DNA of 30,746 bases, taken from contig CAYUHD010000010.1 in NCBI GenBank assembly GCA_964444385.1, positions 1 to 30,746 on the forward strand, given 5' to 3'. Below the pieces are notes generated by a model, which saw only the letters and a program-made list of their open reading frames with translations, was not told the DNA's origin and searched no databases. This DNA is from D2472 sp964444385. GTDB taxonomy: Bacteria; Pseudomonadota; Gammaproteobacteria; Magnimaribacterales; D2472. Below are positions 8,734 to 16,734 of this stretch, piece by piece. Position 1 is the first letter of the stretch, and the number at the start of each line of letters is the position of its first letter. Position numbers and translations under genes: made by a program.

Positions 8734-9879
8734 ATGGAAGAAAAAAAAGACTTACTAAATAACTTAAAAATTGATAGGGCCCCACATGTTGACAAAGAGC
8801 CCTTGAGAACTAGCAAGCTTTCTATTTTTGTTTTGGCGACCCTTATTGTTTTGGTTTTTGGCTGGTTTTATCTTCAAGAAGGAGAATTAAAGGAAGTTAC
8901 AACTTTTACAGTTAAATCTCTAAGCGCCAATAATTCTGCAGCATCAAGTATTCTTGATGCGTCTGGTTATATAGTTGCGAGAAGAAGAGCGACAGTATCA
9001 TCAAAGTTAACTGGGAAAGTAATGAAAGTTTTTGTTGAAGAGGGGATGTATGTTGAAAAGGGCATGCTTTTAGCACAGTTAGATGATAGTACTATGGTTG
9101 CCGATTTAAATTATTCACTAGCCCAATTAAAAGAGGCTCAAAGAGTCTTCAATAGAACCAAAGAGTTAGCAGCCAGAGAATTAGCAAGCCAGGCATCTTT
9201 AGATGCAGCGCAAACAGCTCTAGAAGGCCTAGAGGCTCTGTCTCAAGTTAAACAACAAATTGTTCAAGATATGAAGATAGTTGCTCCTTTTAGTGGAGTT
9301 GTCGTCTATAAAGCAGCCCAACCCGGAGAGATGATTTCGCCCGTTTCAGCCGGAGGCGGATTTACCAAAACCGGGATTTGTACCATAGTTGACATGGATT
9401 CTTTGGAGGTTGAGGTTGACGTAAATGAAGCTTTTATAAATCGAGTAATTCCAGGCCAACCAGTTGTTGTAAACCTAAACGCATATCCTACATGGGACAT
9501 TCCAGCAGAAGTAATTGCTATTATTCCCACGGCAGATCGAAATAAGGCAACTGTCAAGGTAAGGATTGCTTTACTAGAAAAAGACCAGAGAGTTCTTCCT
9601 GATATGGGCACAAGGGTTTCATTTTTAAAGAATGTTAAAGAACAAAAAGAAACCTCAGGAAAAAATGACCCCATGGTTCCCAAAGCTGCTTTGAGCAACA
9701 TCAATGGGTCCCCCCATGTTCAGATTGTTAACGAGGGAAGAATAAAGCTCCAAAAGGTAAAGATTTCGGAAGAAACAGCCAGTTACTCAAGAATTTCTTT
9801 GGGCCTCTCTGTTAATGATACTGTGGTGGCTAAATTTGATAATAATTTAGAAGAGAATCAAAGGGTTCAAATCAAATAG
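8734..9879 (+). CDS. Membrane fusion protein of an ABC exporter (MacA/HlyD family)
   Basis: 381 residues from the ATG at 8734; an in-frame TTG at 8713 is a weaker start. One N-terminal membrane anchor (about 26-46) is followed by a split lipoyl domain (VSSKLTGKVMKVFVEEGMYVEKG and, after a short helical hairpin, MKIVAPFSGVVVYKAAQPGE), then beta-barrel and membrane-proximal domains. This is the periplasmic adaptor plan of the MacA/HlyD family. The helical hairpin is short. It starts 24 bases after polA and is followed by an ATPase and two permeases, so it should form a MacAB-like efflux or export complex across the inner membrane. No outer-membrane TolC-type gene is adjacent. Cargo unknown. Confidence 0.85.
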   Translation: MEEKKDLLNNLKIDRAPHVDKEPLRTSKLSIFVLATLIVLVFGWFYLQEGELKEVTTFTVKSLSANNSAASSILDASGYIVARRRATVSSKLTGKVMKVFVEEGMYVEKGMLLAQLDDSTMVADLNYSLAQLKEAQRVFNRTKELAARELASQASLDAAQTALEGLEALSQVKQQIVQDMKIVAPFSGVVVYKAAQPGEMISPVSAGGGFTKTGICTIVDMDSLEVEVDVNEAFINRVIPGQPVVVNLNAYPTWDIPAEVIAIIPTADRNKATVKVRIALLEKDQRVLPDMGTRVSFLKNVKEQKETSGKNDPMVPKAALSNINGSPHVQIVNEGRIKLQKVKISEETASYSRISLGLSVNDTVVAKFDNNLEENQRVQIK

Positions 9880-9889
9880 GGACAAAAGA

Positions 9890-10570
9890 GTGTCTAGTAA
9901 TTTATTAATTGAAGTTAAAGGGGTTAACAAAACATACCAAAAGGGCGGCGAAACTCTTATCGTATTAGATGAATTAAATTTAGAGGTACCAAAAGGTGAC
10001 TACCTTGCTCTTATGGGTCCTTCTGGATCTGGAAAATCAACCTTGCTAAATTTAATCAGCGGCCTAGATTCGCCAACATCAGGCTCAATTATAATAAATG
10101 GAAAGCATTTAGAAAAAATGAAATCTTCTGCATTAAGTGATTGGAGGGCTAGCAACGTAGGGTTTATATTTCAATTTTATAATTTATTGCCAGTTTTGAA
10201 TGCCAAGAAAAACATAGAGCTCCCCCTCTTGCTAACTAATTTATCATCGACCCAAAGGAATGAGCATGTTTCTACAGCGCTTAATGTTGTAGGCTTGGCT
10301 GATAGAGGAAACCACAAACCCAACGAACTTTCTGGAGGACAGCAACAAAGAGTGGCAATCGCCAGAGCGCTTGTTTCAGATCCAGATATATTGGTTTGCG
10401 ATGAACCAACTGGTGATTTGGATAGACAGACAGCATCAGAAATACTTGACTTAATAAAAGTATTAAATAGGGAGCATGGTAAAACGATCATAATGGTAAC
10501 GCATGACCCTGCTGCTGCCGAATCAGCAAAAAGAACGCTCCATTTGGATAAGGGCAAGTTAGGTAGCTAG
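9890..10570 (+). CDS. ABC transporter ATP-binding protein (MacB/LolD type)
   Basis: 226 residues, starting at GTG 9890. It is a single nucleotide-binding domain: Walker A GPSGSGKST (about 43-51), Q-loop in FIFQFYNLLPVLNAKKNIELP, signature LSGGQQQRVAIARAL (about 147-161), Walker B ILVCDEPTGDLD (about 166-177) and H-loop THD (about 204-206). The FYNLLP segment after the Q-loop is characteristic of the MacB/LolD/FtsE group of type VII ABC systems, which act by mechanotransmission rather than by moving substrate through the membrane. It lies between the fusion protein and two FtsX-like permeases (spacers of 10 and 3 bases), so it powers that complex. Specific cargo cannot be read. Confidence 0.93.
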   Translation: MSSNLLIEVKGVNKTYQKGGETLIVLDELNLEVPKGDYLALMGPSGSGKSTLLNLISGLDSPTSGSIIINGKHLEKMKSSALSDWRASNVGFIFQFYNLLPVLNAKKNIELPLLLTNLSSTQRNEHVSTALNVVGLADRGNHKPNELSGGQQQRVAIARALVSDPDILVCDEPTGDLDRQTASEILDLIKVLNREHGKTIIMVTHDPAAAESAKRTLHLDKGKLGS

Positions 10571-10573
10571 AAA

Positions 10574-11725
10574 ATGTATTGGACCTTAATAAAAACAGGC
10601 CTTATTAGAAAAAGAACCAGAACCTTTCTAACAATTATGTCTTTGTTTGTAGCATTTTTATTGTTTGGTTCTTTGCAAACCTTTACTTCTATTTTTACGG
10701 GTTCTGTCAAGGGGCTTTCAGCAAAAAATATTATTGTAACGCCCCGTTATGACCTTTTTGGGAAGCAGCCTCTTTCGGTCGCGCAATATATTGAAACCCT
10801 AGATGGGGTTGAGGCGGTAATGTATTTCGATATCCTTATGGCAGATAGCATAGAAAGCATGATGGATGGAGTGGTTTTTGCAGCAAGCCCAAATTTTTTT
10901 GATGTGTATACAAGATTTGCGACAACCGATGAAGCTGAAGAGGTCTTAAAATCCACCCCATCCGCAGCGATAGTTGGAAAGCTTATGGCGAAAGAAAAAG
11001 GCATTAAAATAGGAGACAAGCTATCTTTAAAAGCAACTTCAATGAACTCAGATGGAACTTACAACTGGTCCTTTGATGTTGTTGGTTTTTATACTGTTAA
11101 TAAGTTTACAGGCGATGAAATGGGAGCCATTGTTAATTGGAGCGCTTTTGATGAAGCCAGACTCACCGAGAAGGGAACGGTTTCCATGATAATGGCACAA
11201 ATTTCTGATTCAACCCTAGCTGATTCAATATCAAATCAAATTGATGAGAGGTTTATGAATTCAAGCCACGCAACAAGATCAGGCCCCGAATCTATGCTGG
11301 CTGTCGAGATGGCGGGTGAAATTGCTGATATTAAACTCATCATGAACGCAATCTTGCTTTCAGTTTTCTTTACAATCTTACTCGTATCTGCAAATACAAT
11401 GGCGCAGTCAATTAGAGAAAGAACAATTGACATAGGTGTTCTTAAGTGCCTTGGTTATAAAGACAGGCAATTATTTACATCAGTTATTTTAGAGGCAATA
11501 TTTTTAACCTTTGTAGCAACCGCCATGGGGCTGCTTGTAACATTATTACTGATCCCAGTTGTAGTTGAGCTTTCTGATGGGATGCTTGCAAATACCTTTA
11601 ATCTTGATCTTAAAATTATCTTTAATGGGTTTCTTTTGGGTCTTTTGGTTGCTTTTTTGGCTGCAGCCATTCCATCATATCAAGCATTAACCTTAAAAGT
11701 TGTAGATGCCTTGCGTAAAGATTAA
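10574..11725 (+). CDS. ABC transporter permease, FtsX/MacB family (first of two)
   Basis: 383 residues. One transmembrane helix near 17-37 is followed by a large periplasmic MacB-PCD-like region (about 40-255). Three C-terminal helices (about 257-280, 307-332, 350-370) enclose the FtsX-domain signature IRERTIDIGVLKCLGYKDRQLF. This four-helix plan is the MacB/LolC/E type. The gene starts 3 bases after the ATPase and ends 2 bases before the second permease. Having two different permeases with one ATPase implies a heterodimeric membrane component, as in LolCDE, but the MacA-like adaptor points to efflux or export rather than lipoprotein release. The substrate is not known. Confidence 0.87.
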   Translation: MYWTLIKTGLIRKRTRTFLTIMSLFVAFLLFGSLQTFTSIFTGSVKGLSAKNIIVTPRYDLFGKQPLSVAQYIETLDGVEAVMYFDILMADSIESMMDGVVFAASPNFFDVYTRFATTDEAEEVLKSTPSAAIVGKLMAKEKGIKIGDKLSLKATSMNSDGTYNWSFDVVGFYTVNKFTGDEMGAIVNWSAFDEARLTEKGTVSMIMAQISDSTLADSISNQIDERFMNSSHATRSGPESMLAVEMAGEIADIKLIMNAILLSVFFTILLVSANTMAQSIRERTIDIGVLKCLGYKDRQLFTSVILEAIFLTFVATAMGLLVTLLLIPVVVELSDGMLANTFNLDLKIIFNGFLLGLLVAFLAAAIPSYQALTLKVVDALRKD

Positions 11726-11727
11726 AA

Positions 11728-12912
11728 ATGAGTTTTTTAAGACAGGTTTACGGAATAACGGCGATGAATTTAAAGACGGTTATAGAGCGCTCTGGGTCTT
11801 CAATTGTAATTATTGTAGGCATTGCTGGCTCAGTCGCTGTTATGGTCTCGCTTTTATCTATGGCAGAGGGATTAAATTCAACCATATCTAGTACTGGTCA
11901 TGAAGACAGGGCTCTGATTTTAAGAAATGGATCAAACTCAGAATTGAGTAGCGGAGTTGGGATGCAAGAAATTGACATTATATTAAATGCCCCAGGCATT
12001 GAGAAGCTTAATGATAGCCCCATGGTGTCTGGCGAACTTTTTGTTATTGTTGATTTAAAAAAGAAAGGAGCAGAAGGAACATCAAATCTTCCTCTGAGAG
12101 GCGTTCAACCAATGAGTTTTGATATTAGACCAGAGCTAAAAATTATTGAGGGAAGGAATTTTCAATCAGGAACAGGGGAAGTTATCGTAGGCAAAGGTGC
12201 ATTTGATCAATATGAAGGTTTAAATATTGGCGGCAAGATAAAGGTAAGGGATAACCTCTGGTCAGTCGTAGGAATTTTCAGCACCAATGGAGATGCACAC
12301 GAATCTGAAATTTGGGGAGACCTTTCGGTTACCCAAAGCATCTTTAGGAGAGAGGGATCAGTTTCTTTAGTTAGCGCAAAGCTAATTGATAAAAACACGT
12401 TTGATGAAATAGGTATGTATATTGACACATATCCAAATCTAGAGTTAAAGGTTGAAAGAGAGTCCTCTTTTTATGAGAATCAATCCTCTGGGTCTGAATT
12501 AATTAGAATTTTTGGCCTTGTGGTTGCTTTCATTATGGCTATTGGCTCAGTGTTTGCCGCGTTAAACACTATGTACAGCGCGGTATCTACTAGACTTGTT
12601 GAAATTGGAACTTTGAGAGCCATAGGCTTTAAAGGGGGCTCCATTTTGTTGTCTTTGATGATTGAGTCAATGATCCTTGCAACTTTAGGCGGGTTAATTG
12701 GAGCAGGGACAGCATACATATTTTTTAACGGTTACACAGCTTCAACTCTTGCAGGCGGATCATTTACCCAAACAGCATTTGCATTTGCGGTCACTGGAGA
12801 TATTGTTATCCAAGGTATGATCCTTGCCCTTGCTGTAGGTTTTATTGGCGGTCTTTTGCCTGCATTTAATGCCGCAAGACAGGATATAACAGAAGCCCTT
12901 AGGTCTATTTAA
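11728..12912 (+). CDS. ABC transporter permease, FtsX/MacB family (second of two)
   Basis: 394 residues with the same plan as its neighbour: an N-terminal helix near 22-45, a periplasmic domain with a GRNFQSGTGEVIVGKGAFDQ segment, and three C-terminal helices. The FtsX signature here is VSTRLVEIGTLRAIGFKGGSIL. The ATG at 11728 is two bases after the stop of the first permease. The two permeases are clearly diverged, not a recent tandem duplication. It is the last gene of the operon; the convergent coq4-like gene begins 16 bases further on, and I see no clear terminator hairpin between them. Confidence 0.87.
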   Translation: MSFLRQVYGITAMNLKTVIERSGSSIVIIVGIAGSVAVMVSLLSMAEGLNSTISSTGHEDRALILRNGSNSELSSGVGMQEIDIILNAPGIEKLNDSPMVSGELFVIVDLKKKGAEGTSNLPLRGVQPMSFDIRPELKIIEGRNFQSGTGEVIVGKGAFDQYEGLNIGGKIKVRDNLWSVVGIFSTNGDAHESEIWGDLSVTQSIFRREGSVSLVSAKLIDKNTFDEIGMYIDTYPNLELKVERESSFYENQSSGSELIRIFGLVVAFIMAIGSVFAALNTMYSAVSTRLVEIGTLRAIGFKGGSILLSLMIESMILATLGGLIGAGTAYIFFNGYTASTLAGGSFTQTAFAFAVTGDIVIQGMILALAVGFIGGLLPAFNAARQDITEALRSI

Positions 12913-12928
12913 ACAAGATTTTTCGACA

Positions 12929-13453
12929 TTAGTTAGAAATCGTACCTTTCCAGATTAGCGGCTCTTTTATAATTCTTTCTTCGGGTTCAAGAATCGTAAT
13001 CCCATATTCCTTTCTCAGGTCAGTCACCCTTACATTCATTAGAGAGTCTGGAGATTTAAAAGGCCATTTTTTATTCATTGCCTTTGCGCGGCGCCTGATC
13101 CTAAGTTTAATTGGAATCAGCTTAAAGACTCCTAGCAAAAGCTTTAAGTAACCAACTTCATTTTTTAAATATTTATTCAACTCTTTTATCTCAGGGAGTT
13201 TTTGATATGCAAAAAGATCTTTGAATTTCCATTGGCAGCCAAGGAAAACCCATGAGTCTAATAAAGACTCTTGTTCAAGGGAGGTATCAAGACCAAAAAT
13301 TACATGAGTTGCGTCATGATCTCTAATGATTGTTGAATCAGATGCATCAATCAATTGCTTTTTTCCGTTTGCTTGCAAGTAAGCTCGGTATTCTTCTAAG
13401 CCCTCAGCAAGAGTTATTTCGCACTTTTGAGATTGAAAGGATAAACTAGTCAT
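12929..13453 (-). CDS. coq4: Coq4-like ubiquinone biosynthesis protein
   Basis: 174 residues, no signal peptide. The key evidence is His46-Asp47-x-x-His50-x11-Glu62, an exact match to the HDxxH-x11-E zinc motif of the COQ4 family, which human COQ4 spells HDMLH...GE. A second family element near the C-terminus, NVRVTDLRKEYGI (about 139-151), resembles the LRxELGI helix of COQ4. Basic segments such as KLIPIKLRIRRRAKAMNKK may bind membranes. Eukaryotic COQ4 is needed for the C1 oxidative decarboxylation/hydroxylation step of coenzyme Q synthesis. A bacterial copy could replace a missing Ubi hydroxylase or decarboxylase (inference). It overlaps the end of engB by 8 bases and is translated after it. 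Confidence 0.72.
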   Translation of the reverse strand: MTSLSFQSQKCEITLAEGLEEYRAYLQANGKKQLIDASDSTIIRDHDATHVIFGLDTSLEQESLLDSWVFLGCQWKFKDLFAYQKLPEIKELNKYLKNEVGYLKLLLGVFKLIPIKLRIRRRAKAMNKKWPFKSPDSLMNVRVTDLRKEYGITILEPEERIIKEPLIWKGTISN

Positions 13454-14030
13454 TTTTAAAGCCTAACAGGACCTCCCTTAACTTTTTAAATCCAGTTTCT
13501 TTTAAAGATGAGATTGCTAGAACCTCTTTAGCATTGGTTGCCTTAACGACTTGCTGAATTGTTTTCATTAAAATATTTTTAGATATTTTGTCAGATTTGG
13601 TCAGAATAGGTAAATAAGCTACTTTAAACCTTTTACAAAACTCTATCATTTCAAGATCAATGGGTTTAAGTGGATGCCTAATATCCATAAAAACTAATAC
13701 CGCTTTAAGGGCTTCTCTATTCTCGAAATATTCTCTTAATAATGGTCCCCAATCTTTTTTTCTGGAGTGACCCGATCTAGCGAAACCATACCCAGGCAAG
13801 TCAAGAAGCTTGAAACCATCTTCAACTTCAAAAAAATTAATTTCTGTTGTTCGCCCCGGGGTTTTACTAATCCTTGCTAATTTTTTATTACTTGTTAAAG
13901 CGTTCAATGCGCTTGATTTACCCGCGTTTGATCTTCCGGACAATAAAATCTCTATTCCAGTGTCTTCTGGGAGGTTTTTATGCTTTGTTACGCCAAATAA
14001 AAAAGTAGTATTTTTGAAAGGATTTTTCAT
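13446..14030 (-). CDS. engB: Ribosome biogenesis GTP-binding protein EngB (YihA/YsxC)
   Basis: 194 residues from the ATG at 14030; an upstream TTG at 14051 would add seven residues but aligns worse with the family start. This small GTPase assists assembly of the large ribosomal subunit. G1 is GRSNAGKSS (about 31-39), G2 is in KTPGRTTEINFFEV, G3 is DLPGYGFA (about 76-83), and G4 is TKSDK (about 143-147). The stretch LVFMDIRHPLKPIDLEMIEF closely follows E. coli YihA. It is divergent from cytochrome c4 with a 64-base spacer. The engB / cytochrome c4 / dsbA order is conserved in many gammaproteobacteria. Confidence 0.95.
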   Translation of the reverse strand: MKNPFKNTTFLFGVTKHKNLPEDTGIEILLSGRSNAGKSSALNALTSNKKLARISKTPGRTTEINFFEVEDGFKLLDLPGYGFARSGHSRKKDWGPLLREYFENREALKAVLVFMDIRHPLKPIDLEMIEFCKRFKVAYLPILTKSDKISKNILMKTIQQVVKATNAKEVLAISSLKETGFKKLREVLLGFKND

Positions 14031-14094
14031 AAGAGCATTTATCTCAGGCAACGCACGACATATAATATGCCTTCTTAACTACAACGTACAATTT

Positions 14095-14748
14095 ATGTTA
14101 AAAACTTATTTGATCATTGGCCTAAGTATGACCTCTTTTGTTATATCGGCAGCTGAAGTTAAGATACCTGATTTGCTTGCTGTTGGGGACGCTCAAGCTG
14201 GTGCAGAATTGATTGCAACATGCTCTGTATGTCATGGAGCCCAAGGTCAGAGCACTAATTCTGATTGGCCCAGTCTCGCAGGTCAAAACCAAAGATACTT
14301 AAGCGATCAACTTAAATATTATCAACAGGGCGATAGAGAGAATGTTTTGATGATGACAGTTATTCCATATTTAAAAACTCTTACTGACTCTCAGCTTTTA
14401 GATATTGCTGCATTTTATGGCTCCCAATCATCTACAGTAGGTCAAGCTAAAGATGATGCAGAGCTTTTGGCTCTAGGGGAAAGCCTCTATAGAGCTGGAG
14501 ACCTAGATAGAGGCATACCAGCATGTACTGCATGTCATTCTGTTAATGGAGCAGGAAATGCCCAGGCAGGATTCCCAAGAGTATCAGGACAACAAAAAGG
14601 CTATTTAATTTCAACTCTCAAAGAGTATAGAAACTTTGCTAGGAATGCAGGCGATTACTCTTTAGTGATGCAATCTGCCTCTCAAAATTTGAAAGATTCA
14701 GATATTGAAGCTTTAGCAAACTATATGCACGGACTATATCAAAAATGA
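14095..14748 (+). CDS. Cytochrome c4 (dihaem, periplasmic)
   Basis: 217 residues from the ATG at 14095. The frame is open further upstream, but that extension runs through engB on the other strand and would precede the signal peptide. A Sec signal (1 to about 19, ending ISA-A) is followed by two haem-c sites, CSVCH (43-47) and CTACH (144-148), one per half of an internally duplicated protein. Candidate methionine axial ligands lie in the MMTVIPYLKTL stretch and in LVMQSASQNL. Cytochrome c4 carries electrons in the periplasm to terminal oxidases. It overlaps dsbA by four bases (ATGA), so the two are translationally coupled. Confidence 0.93.
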   Translation: MLKTYLIIGLSMTSFVISAAEVKIPDLLAVGDAQAGAELIATCSVCHGAQGQSTNSDWPSLAGQNQRYLSDQLKYYQQGDRENVLMMTVIPYLKTLTDSQLLDIAAFYGSQSSTVGQAKDDAELLALGESLYRAGDLDRGIPACTACHSVNGAGNAQAGFPRVSGQQKGYLISTLKEYRNFARNAGDYSLVMQSASQNLKDSDIEALANYMHGLYQK

Positions 14749-15362
14749 AAAAAAATATAATTTACTCATCTCTTTTTCTGCTCATTATTTCTGTTTCCGC
14801 AGCCTCTGAATACAGACTTGGTAGAGATTATGGTTCTTTATCTAGACCTCTTCCTGTCAAGCAAGATGGTGTGGTCGATGTGGTTGAAGTTTTCTGGTAT
14901 GGCTGTGGGCATTGCTATAACCTAGCTCCAGTTGTTTCAAGGTGGGCTAAACAACAAGATTCATCTGTTAATTACCAAAAGATGCCTGTTACTTGGGGCC
15001 CGATTCACCAACTTCACGCAAAACTTTTTTATACCATCGAAGCATTAGGGGTAGGTGATACTGCTCACTCAGCAGTTTTTACCGCCATGCACAAGGAAGG
15101 TAATTTTCTTGCCAGTGAAGGAGCAATTCTGAAGTTTCTTGAAAAGCTTGGAATGGATAGAAGCGAGATTATTAAATATATGAATTCATTCTCTGTGAGA
15201 CAAAAAGTTAAACGGGCTACAGAACTATCAAAACAATTTAAAGTTACTGCTACACCAATGATTTTTATAGATGGGCGGTATAGAATAGAGGCCAAAGGAG
15301 GCCACTCTAAAATGCTTAAAGTGGTTGATCATGTGGTCGCACTTCAAAAACCAGTTTCTTAA
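14745..15362 (+). CDS. dsbA: Thiol:disulfide interchange protein DsbA
   Basis: 205 residues with a signal peptide (1 to about 20, ending SAA). The active site WYGCGHCYNL has Cys54 and Cys57. The cis-proline loop appears as TATPMIFIDGRY near residues 164-175, and a helical insertion lies between. DsbA introduces disulfides into exported proteins and is reoxidised by DsbB, which is also in this window. The sequence CGHC is one residue different from the E. coli CPHC, so the redox potential may be less oxidising (inference). It sits between two c-type cytochrome genes: overlapping c4 by four bases and 20 bases before the c5-type gene. Confidence 0.93.
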   Translation: MKKNIIYSSLFLLIISVSAASEYRLGRDYGSLSRPLPVKQDGVVDVVEVFWYGCGHCYNLAPVVSRWAKQQDSSVNYQKMPVTWGPIHQLHAKLFYTIEALGVGDTAHSAVFTAMHKEGNFLASEGAILKFLEKLGMDRSEIIKYMNSFSVRQKVKRATELSKQFKVTATPMIFIDGRYRIEAKGGHSKMLKVVDHVVALQKPVS

Positions 15363-15382
15363 AGAAGAAGTTAAAATTAAAT

Positions 15383-15793
15383 ATGAAAAAATTTATCCCA
15401 ATAGTTGTTGTTACTCTAGCAGTTGTATTATTTTTTAATGGTAAAAAATATGATGATCTTGTTAATTCAAGGTTGAGTTCATCAATCGCTGTTTGTTTAG
15501 AGGGCCAGTATTGCGGGCAAGCCACCGCAATGAATGTTGCTGTAGTTGGGGGCGCTAGATCAGCTGAGTCAATTTATTCAACTGGTTGTGCTGCATGTCA
15601 TGATGCCGGTGTTGCAGGAGCGCCAATGAGGGGTAATAAAAGTCAATGGGAGGCTCGACAAGCTAAAGGTTATGAAATGCTTGTGAATAATTCTTACAAT
15701 GGAATCAATGGCATGCCAGCAAAAGGATTATGTGCAGACTGCACCAAAGAAGAAATAGGTATGGCTGTTCAATATATGCTTGACTCTATTTAA
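15383..15793 (+). CDS. Cytochrome c5-type monohaem protein
   Basis: 136 residues. An uncleaved-looking N-terminal membrane segment (about 4-18, VVV...VVLFF, followed by GKKYDD) suggests a tethered periplasmic cytochrome. The haem site is CAACH (69-73); the likely axial Met is 111 in NGMPAKG. Cys117 and Cys120 (GLCADC) form the additional disulfide typical of cytochrome c5. A second Cys pair (38 and 44) lies in the linker and may also be a disulfide, which is unusual. It follows dsbA by 20 bases and overlaps the end of the convergent ubiK by eight bases. Role: electron transfer to an oxidase, partner not determinable. Confidence 0.88.
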   Translation: MKKFIPIVVVTLAVVLFFNGKKYDDLVNSRLSSSIAVCLEGQYCGQATAMNVAVVGGARSAESIYSTGCAACHDAGVAGAPMRGNKSQWEARQAKGYEMLVNNSYNGINGMPAKGLCADCTKEEIGMAVQYMLDSI

Positions 15794-16037
15794 GGTCAGG
15801 TCCCTTAATCAAATCTTCTAGTTTAGAAACCCTTTCTTCTAGCCTCTTAGCAAAAATTTTTAGAGTTTCATACTCTCTATCGGAAACATATCCTTGGGAT
15901 TTTGCCAAATTATCAAATTTTTCTTTGAGCTCATTTCGAATGATTTTTATATCTGGTTGATCGGCGTTTTTAGAAAATTCATTAATCTTGTCTAGGACTA
16001 TGCTGATCAAAGCTTCAAAAGAATCTTTAGTTGTCAT
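15786..16037 (-). CDS. ubiK: Ubiquinone biosynthesis accessory factor UbiK (BMFP family)
   Basis: 83 residues, entirely helical in appearance with a C-terminal coiled coil. The C-terminal pattern YVSDREYETLKIFAKRLEER followed by VSKLEDLI matches the family's VxREEFDVQ...L...RLxxLExxLxxLE signature. UbiK (YqiC) assists the cytosolic Ubi complex in late ubiquinone synthesis and can bind lipids. The start codon lies within the last 11 bases of yigB, so it is the terminal gene of the dapF-yigA-xerC-yigB operon. The location is unusual for ubiK as I know it from enterobacteria. Its 3' end overlaps the cytochrome c5 gene on the other strand. Confidence 0.83.
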   Translation of the reverse strand: MTTKDSFEALISIVLDKINEFSKNADQPDIKIIRNELKEKFDNLAKSQGYVSDREYETLKIFAKRLEERVSKLEDLIKGPDLK

Positions 16038-16734
16038 AATTTTTTTCTACTAGGCTTATAAATTGAGACCATTTGTTAAATTCAATTGGAGGACTTTCAT
16101 CAAGATCCCACTCTATATTATTGAGGTTGAACCATATTGTATTTATTCCAAGCTTCCTTGCTCCCCAAATATCATTTAATGGATGATCCCCAACATGAAG
16201 AATGTTTCTAAAATCTACTTGGGAAAGTTCTCGGGCTTTTAAAAAATGACCTTGGTCAGGCTTATTGCTTTTGACGTCCACCGAGGAAATTGAAAAATCA
16301 AATAGATGACCGATTTCTAAATTATTTACATTAGCATTTCCATTAGTTAAAACACCGAGTTTATATTTAGAAGATAATTTTTTTAAAACTGTGACCACAT
16401 CTTTAAAAAAAATAACTTTATGTCTCTCTTTTAGAAAAAAATTATAAGCATCTTCAATGAATTCATTAAAACCTTTTTTATCTTTAAAGTATTTTTTAGT
16501 GTGGTGAGCAATTGTTTTTTTTCTTAGCATTCCCAAGTCATATTCTAGAGATTTGTCTTCTTGTATCAACTCACCCCTAATTTGCATAAAATCTTCAAAG
16601 GACCCCCAGTTTATTTTTTCACCAATTTTGTTTTCAGCCCATTTTCTAGAATTCATTTCTGCATTAATTATGACGCTCCTGATATCCCAGAACGTATCAT
16701 CTAAATCAAAGGTAATAAGTTTAATTTTCGGCAT
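16027..16734 (-). CDS. yigB: HAD-superfamily phosphatase YigB
   Basis: 235 residues from the ATG at 16734, the length of E. coli YigB (238). An upstream ATG at 16767 would add eleven residues and lengthen the overlap with xerC from 14 to 47 bases, so I prefer the shorter form. HAD motif I is FDLDDTFWD (nucleophile Asp10, Asp12), motif II is LTNGNAN, the motif III lysine is in SNKPDQGHF, and motif IV is HVGDHPLNDIWGA. A helical cap lies between motifs I and II. In E. coli YigB is one of the phosphatases acting on the riboflavin precursor 5-amino-6-(5-phosphoribitylamino)uracil. Position directly after xerC supports the assignment. Confidence 0.88.
   Translation of the reverse strand: MPKIKLITFDLDDTFWDIRSVIINAEMNSRKWAENKIGEKINWGSFEDFMQIRGELIQEDKSLEYDLGMLRKKTIAHHTKKYFKDKKGFNEFIEDAYNFFLKERHKVIFFKDVVTVLKKLSSKYKLGVLTNGNANVNNLEIGHLFDFSISSVDVKSNKPDQGHFLKARELSQVDFRNILHVGDHPLNDIWGARKLGINTIWFNLNNIEWDLDESPPIEFNKWSQFISLVEKNYDN

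Noticed and set aside
9306..9704. Minus-strand ORF of 132 codons inside the membrane fusion protein gene
   Set aside because: It is antisense to a clear lipoyl/barrel domain gene; composition and motifs show no independent gene.
14031..14051. TTG start for engB
   Set aside because: The ATG at 14030 fits the family N-terminus better and leaves a longer spacer to the divergent cytochrome gene.
13810..14094. Long in-frame upstream extension of the cytochrome c4 gene
   Set aside because: The extension lies over engB on the opposite strand and would put about 95 residues before a normal signal peptide; the ATG at 14095 begins that signal peptide.
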